Of a DNA stretch of 64,000 nt, positions 60,484 through 64,000 are shown in pieces. The translations under genes and the position numbers were made by a program. Origin of the DNA: Aselliscus stoliczkanus (Eukaryota; Chordata; Mammalia; Chiroptera; Hipposideridae); NCBI GenBank assembly GCA_033961575.1, contig CM066733.1:104561921-104625920 (forward strand), in the 5' to 3' direction. Under the pieces are notes generated by a model that did not search any database, was not told where the DNA came from, and saw nothing but the letters and a program-made list of their open reading frames with translations. The first letter of the stretch is position 1. Every line of letters begins with the position of its first letter.

Positions 60484-61867
60484 TAGTAGTTGTCTTGTGG
60501 GGCCCAGTGGGGCAGTTTCCCTGGTCACCTGAGCCAAGTGCTGCAGTTTCCTGGTCACCTCACCTGAGTGCCGCACTTCTGTGGTTGTGTGTGCCCTCCT
60601 GTTATACTTGAGCCTTGGTTATTGTTTCCATGTCAGTGGGAGGGATTGGCCCTCAGGCTGATTGGCAGTGAGGACTGGCTGTAACTAGAGTGGAGAAGCT
60701 GTTGTGCAAGGGCTGACCCTATGGAGCAGGGTTTGCTATGGTAGGCCTCTGGTACCTGCCCAGTCTGCCCTTTGGATGTGTCTTTTGTTGAGGTGGTCAG
60801 GTGGTGCTCTATTGTTGTGAAGCTGACCACCAGGTGGGCCTCTTTGTAACAGGCCAAATTCAGCTGCTGCCTCTGCCCTACATGGGGCTATGTGGTAAGA
60901 ACTACAAAGTGATCTGTACGTGTTTGCCACTTGTGCTGGGCTTGGAGGTGCTTAAAAGAGGCTAAGCTATGAACTGAGGCCAGCTGCTGCTAGTGCTGGG
61001 CTTGGGGCTGCCTAGCAAGAGGTATGGGTATGTTGAGGCCAGATGCTGCTTGTTTGGGATTTGTGAACCTTTGAGAGATTATAAGAAAGTTTGTAGCTTG
61101 AACCAAGACAGGTTTTTTGTATGGAAAAGCCACTGGAAGCAGTTAGGGTGGATTCTCACATTTTGTGGGGTGGGGTCTCAGGGAATATCCAGGGCAGGAC
61201 AAAGTGTGTCAGCTAGGTTGATGGAGGCTCAGATATGACAGCTGCCTATGTCTATAGGCTGGGTGGAGGAGGGCTCAACAAAGCAACAATAGCTTCTGCC
61301 AGCACTTCTGTCTGGGAAAAAGCTGCCCCTTCAGCCCTTGCTCTGAAGCCAGACAGTTCAGTTTCTCTCTGTATGTCCCTTGTACCTTTTGAGCTGCTGC
61401 CCCAGTGCTGGAGCTCAGAGCGAGTGAGTCTATTTGCGAGTAAGTCTGTGTATGGACCTTTTAAGAGGAACATCTGGAACTCCAGCATCCCTTCATCTCA
61501 CTCAGCCACAATCTCCACTGGTTTTCACAGGCAGAGGTTATGGGGACTTATCTCCCCAGCAGTGAAACCCTGGGCTGAATTTCCCAGTGTGTGGCTGGGA
61601 CCCCTTGCTCCTCAGGAGGGGACCTCTGCAACTGAGATATCCCTCCTGATTTTTATTGGTCACATGTAGATGTGGTACCCATCCGTTCTGCATCTCTGCC
61701 CCTCCTACCAGTAGTTTCTTCTGTATGTCCTTAGTTATAGGACTTCTGTTCAGCTAGACATTGGGAGATTCTCAATGATGGTTGTTCTGTAGTTTAGTTG
61801 TAATTTTGATGTGGTTATGAGAAGAGGTAAGCACAGCCTTACCCACTCCATCATCTTGACTGGAACT

Positions 61868-63400
61868 CTATCATTGACTTTTGACAGTTTAAATATAATG
61901 TGTCTTGGAGAAGGTCTTTTTACATTGAGATAATTAGGTGTTCTATTAGCTTTGTGGACCTGTATATCCAGTTTCTTACCCATGTGTGGGAAGTTCTCAG
62001 CTATTATTTCTTTAAGTAGGTCTCTGTTCCCTTTTCCCTTTCTTCTTGTGGGATACTCATTATCCTTATATTGCCTTTTTTAATGCATTGGATAGTTCTC
62101 AGAGAGTTTCTTTATTTAAAAAATGTTAGTTCTTTCTCTCATTCCACCTAAATAATTTTTAGATTTCTATCTTTAAGCTTGCTAATTCTCTCTTCTATAT
62201 GATATTCTCCATTTCCAATGCTTTCTAAAGCATTCCTCATCTTATTCATTGAGTTCTTCAGCTCAAGGATTTCTGATTTTTTTTCAGAGTTTCAATTCTT
62301 TGGTAAAGTACCCCCTCTGTTCATTTATTTTATTTCTGAGCTCACTGAATGGCCTCTCTGAGTTTTTCTATAGCTTGTGGCGTTTTCTTCATGACAGCTA
62401 TTTTGAAATCTCTGTCAGATCACAATCATCTGTGACTTTAAGTTTGGTTCATGGAGAATTGTCATTTTTTTTTTTTTGTGATATTGTGTTACCATGAGTT
62501 TTCATGGTACTTGAATTGTTCCTCTGTCAGTGCATTTGAAGTATCGAACATCTTTCTTATTTAGTTAAAGCTTTATTTACTTTGATTTTACTTTCAACGA
62601 ATTGGTAATTAGAGGCTTTTTTTTTTTTTGGTTTTCCAGTAGGTAGCACGAGAGCACAAGACGTTGGTTTTTCTTACTTGAATCAATACTGGCTATATTT
62701 GAAGCCAGCATTGTCCACCTTCCTCCCCCTCTGCCAGAGAGATGCTGCTGGTGCCCTCCTCATCACTGCTTGTGTCTCCAGGGGTTGTTGGGGTCTTACT
62801 GCTGCCAGTGTCGTTGTGGTCATGGGTTTTGCTGCTGGGGTCACTGGCATATCAGGAACTGAGGTCATGGGTATTGCCCCAGCTGTTGAGGTGTAGGGCA
62901 AGGGTGGAGGAGAAGCCTGGGTCTCTGGCACCTCATCCCATTTGGGGTTGTCAGGTTTGCAAGTGCTGTCTACATGTGTGCGGGTGCTGGGGTCATAGGC
63001 ACCACTGCAGCAGAGGGGCTGGAGTCAGGTGTGCTACCTCTGCTGCTCCTACTGCATTTATTTGGGGTGCTGGTCCCACTGTTGGGATGGGGTGGTGTGC
63101 GGGCTGGAGTTGTGGGTATCTGTGCCGCTGCTACTGGGTTTTCCGGGGCTGCAGGCTCAGCTGCTCTGGCCAGGGAGCTGGGGTTGCTGGCACCACCTCC
63201 ACTGTTTCCCCAGTTCTGCCTCCTCTATGTGTCCAAATCCACCCACTTTCAGATGTACAGGTGTGTGGATCTAGCCTGAATCCTGGTGTGCTGAACACAG
63301 AAACCTTTGTTAAGTCATGGATGTCCTACCAGGTATTGATAGAGGGGGAGACACAAAAGGAACTTCTCATCCCACCACGATGTTCATGTTACTCTCAGGC
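61868..63400 (-). mobile_element. Older L1 ORF1 and GC-rich 5' UTR, minus strand
   Basis: TTAAATATAATGTGTCTTGGAGAAGG at 61892 matches ORF1 at 32335 and 59733. ORF1-like sequence runs to about 62460, then a GC-rich 5' UTR from about 62640 with repeated GCTGCTGGG/TTGTGG elements. Overlapping open frames of up to 261 codons in this UTR are not genes: several frames are open at once and none has a domain. Confidence 0.65.
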
Positions 63401-63689
63401 TCTTTTTTATTCACTTTTCCTCTCTGTTCCCATCTCTCCTATATTGTTCAACTTTTCACTTTCTTCCGCCTCATTTTTCTCTACTCTTCCAAAACTTGAA
63501 ATCTTCTCATCTTCATGTGTGTGTTAACGTGGTGGCCCAATTTTTTGGGAGAGTCTCAAGTTCAAATACCATTTTATTTGTGCAAGTACCTTTGCAGCTG
63601 TCAACCATGGGTAGCAAATTTTTGTTTGGGCTATATTGTCATTGTAGCTAAAATGTAAAATACAGGGGAAGAGGTTGACCATGAAGCAT
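63401..63689. other. Unclassified sequence
   Basis: Pyrimidine-rich start (63400-63510), then unremarkable sequence. No gene recognised. Confidence 0.4.
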
Positions 63690-63835
63690 CATGTTCAGGG
63701 ATGATGGAAATTTCCATAAGCTGAGTGTGGTGGTGGTTATACAACTGTATACATCTATCAAAACTCATCAAATGTACACATAAAATTGATGAATTTTATT
63801 CTGTGTTAACTATACTTAAAAAAATGATACAAAAG
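63690..63835 (+). mobile_element. Old L1 3' end, plus strand
   Basis: AGGGATGATGGAAATTTCC...GTGGTGGTGGTTATACAACTGTATACATCTATCAAAACTCATCAAATGTACA...TATACTTAAAAAAATGA is the common end of old L1s. One of only two plus-strand L1 ends in the window. Confidence 0.75.
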
Positions 63836-64000
63836 AACAAAACTGAAAGCATGTTGATGACCATGGCTACATTCCCACTAAAAGTTGCCATGTGGAGTTG
63901 TTGATCTTTGCTCATTCTTATTCTTTCAGGCTTTTCATCTTTTCTGAGAACTAGTATTTGACCTGTGGTGTCCTCTCATTTTATTCATCACAGAGAGCAG
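63836..64000. other. Unclassified sequence to window end
   Basis: No gene or element recognised. Confidence 0.5.

Larger units (their letters stand above)
58763..61855 (-). mobile_element. Internally deleted L1 with 5' UTR, minus strand
   Basis: From right to left: 5' UTR (61855-60300; starts TTCCAGTCAAGATGATGGAG on the minus strand), ORF1 (N-terminal piece 60091-60294; C-terminal piece 59426-59620, IFKVMKSKTLQPRLL...LQGILEGFL), the beginning of ORF2, then at about 59103 a direct jump to the ORF2 C-terminal region (58763-59103). About 3 kb of ORF2 and the 3' UTR are missing compared with 27577-33169. A MITE sits in the 5' UTR at 60403-60483. Confidence 0.78.

Noticed and set aside
62742..63527. 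261-codon open frame, the longest in the window
   Set aside because: It lies in the GC-rich 5' UTR of an old L1, where several overlapping frames on both strands are open at once. No domain, low-complexity Gly/Leu/Cys-rich product, no exon context.

Overview
This window looks like placental-mammal nuclear DNA and most likely comes from a bat. It is AT-rich and non-coding in character, and it is packed with L1 LINEs, tRNA-derived SINEs and older mammalian fossils (MIR, L2, MER5A, MER20, MLT1-like LTRs, mariner remnants). The bat assignment rests on the young SINEs: VES/MEG/Rhin-like tRNA heads (GGGCCGG start, A and B boxes, GGTTCGA-type B box) and a shared CCCCAATAAAATCTTT tail. That is family-level recognition from memory; I could not run a search. 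I see no cellular protein-coding exon. Every long open frame I could recognise is an L1 ORF1 or ORF2 piece, or a chance frame through a SINE or an L1 5' UTR.

Layout. 1-5.3 kb: SINEs and ancient L1 pieces. 6.35-8.85 kb: a young 5'-truncated L1 on the plus strand, next to an old L1 3' UTR. 9.2-10.3 kb: LTR-like sequence with a TATA box and a polyA signal. 11.5-12 kb: a 505-bp multi-module SINE. 13.15-16.74 kb: the longest stretch with no mobile element I can recognise. 16.7-22.2 kb: an interrupted MER5A, MER20 and a cluster of young SINEs. 22.5-25.8 kb: two L1s on the minus strand. 27.6-33.2 kb: a nearly full-length, frame-broken L1 on the minus strand. 33.2-38.3 kb: older, sparser repeats. 38.3-48.2 kb: nested old L1s, an MLT1 LTR and a mariner remnant. 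48.2-58.6 kb: scattered MIRs, SINEs and unclassified unique sequence. 58.75-63.4 kb: two minus-strand L1 5' regions, one carrying a mariner-like MITE. 63.7 kb to the end: an L1 3' end on the plus strand.

The main biology is retrotransposon dynamics. Young SINEs and L1s carry 9-18 bp target-site duplications that I could read by eye, so their boundaries are well defined. At least three SINE architectures coexist, and they appear to share modules: a short ~100-bp element, a ~450-bp element made of that head plus a GC-rich body, and a larger multi-tRNA-module element. L1-derived pieces lie on the minus strand in about 18 of 20 cases. This would fit a location inside a plus-strand transcription unit, but that is inference. 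I found no new enzymatic or defence system. The most unusual structures are the hairpin-bounded mini-SINE at 46.45 kb, the modular SINEs, the MITE inside an L1 5' UTR, and a CTCF-like palindrome at 55.16 kb.
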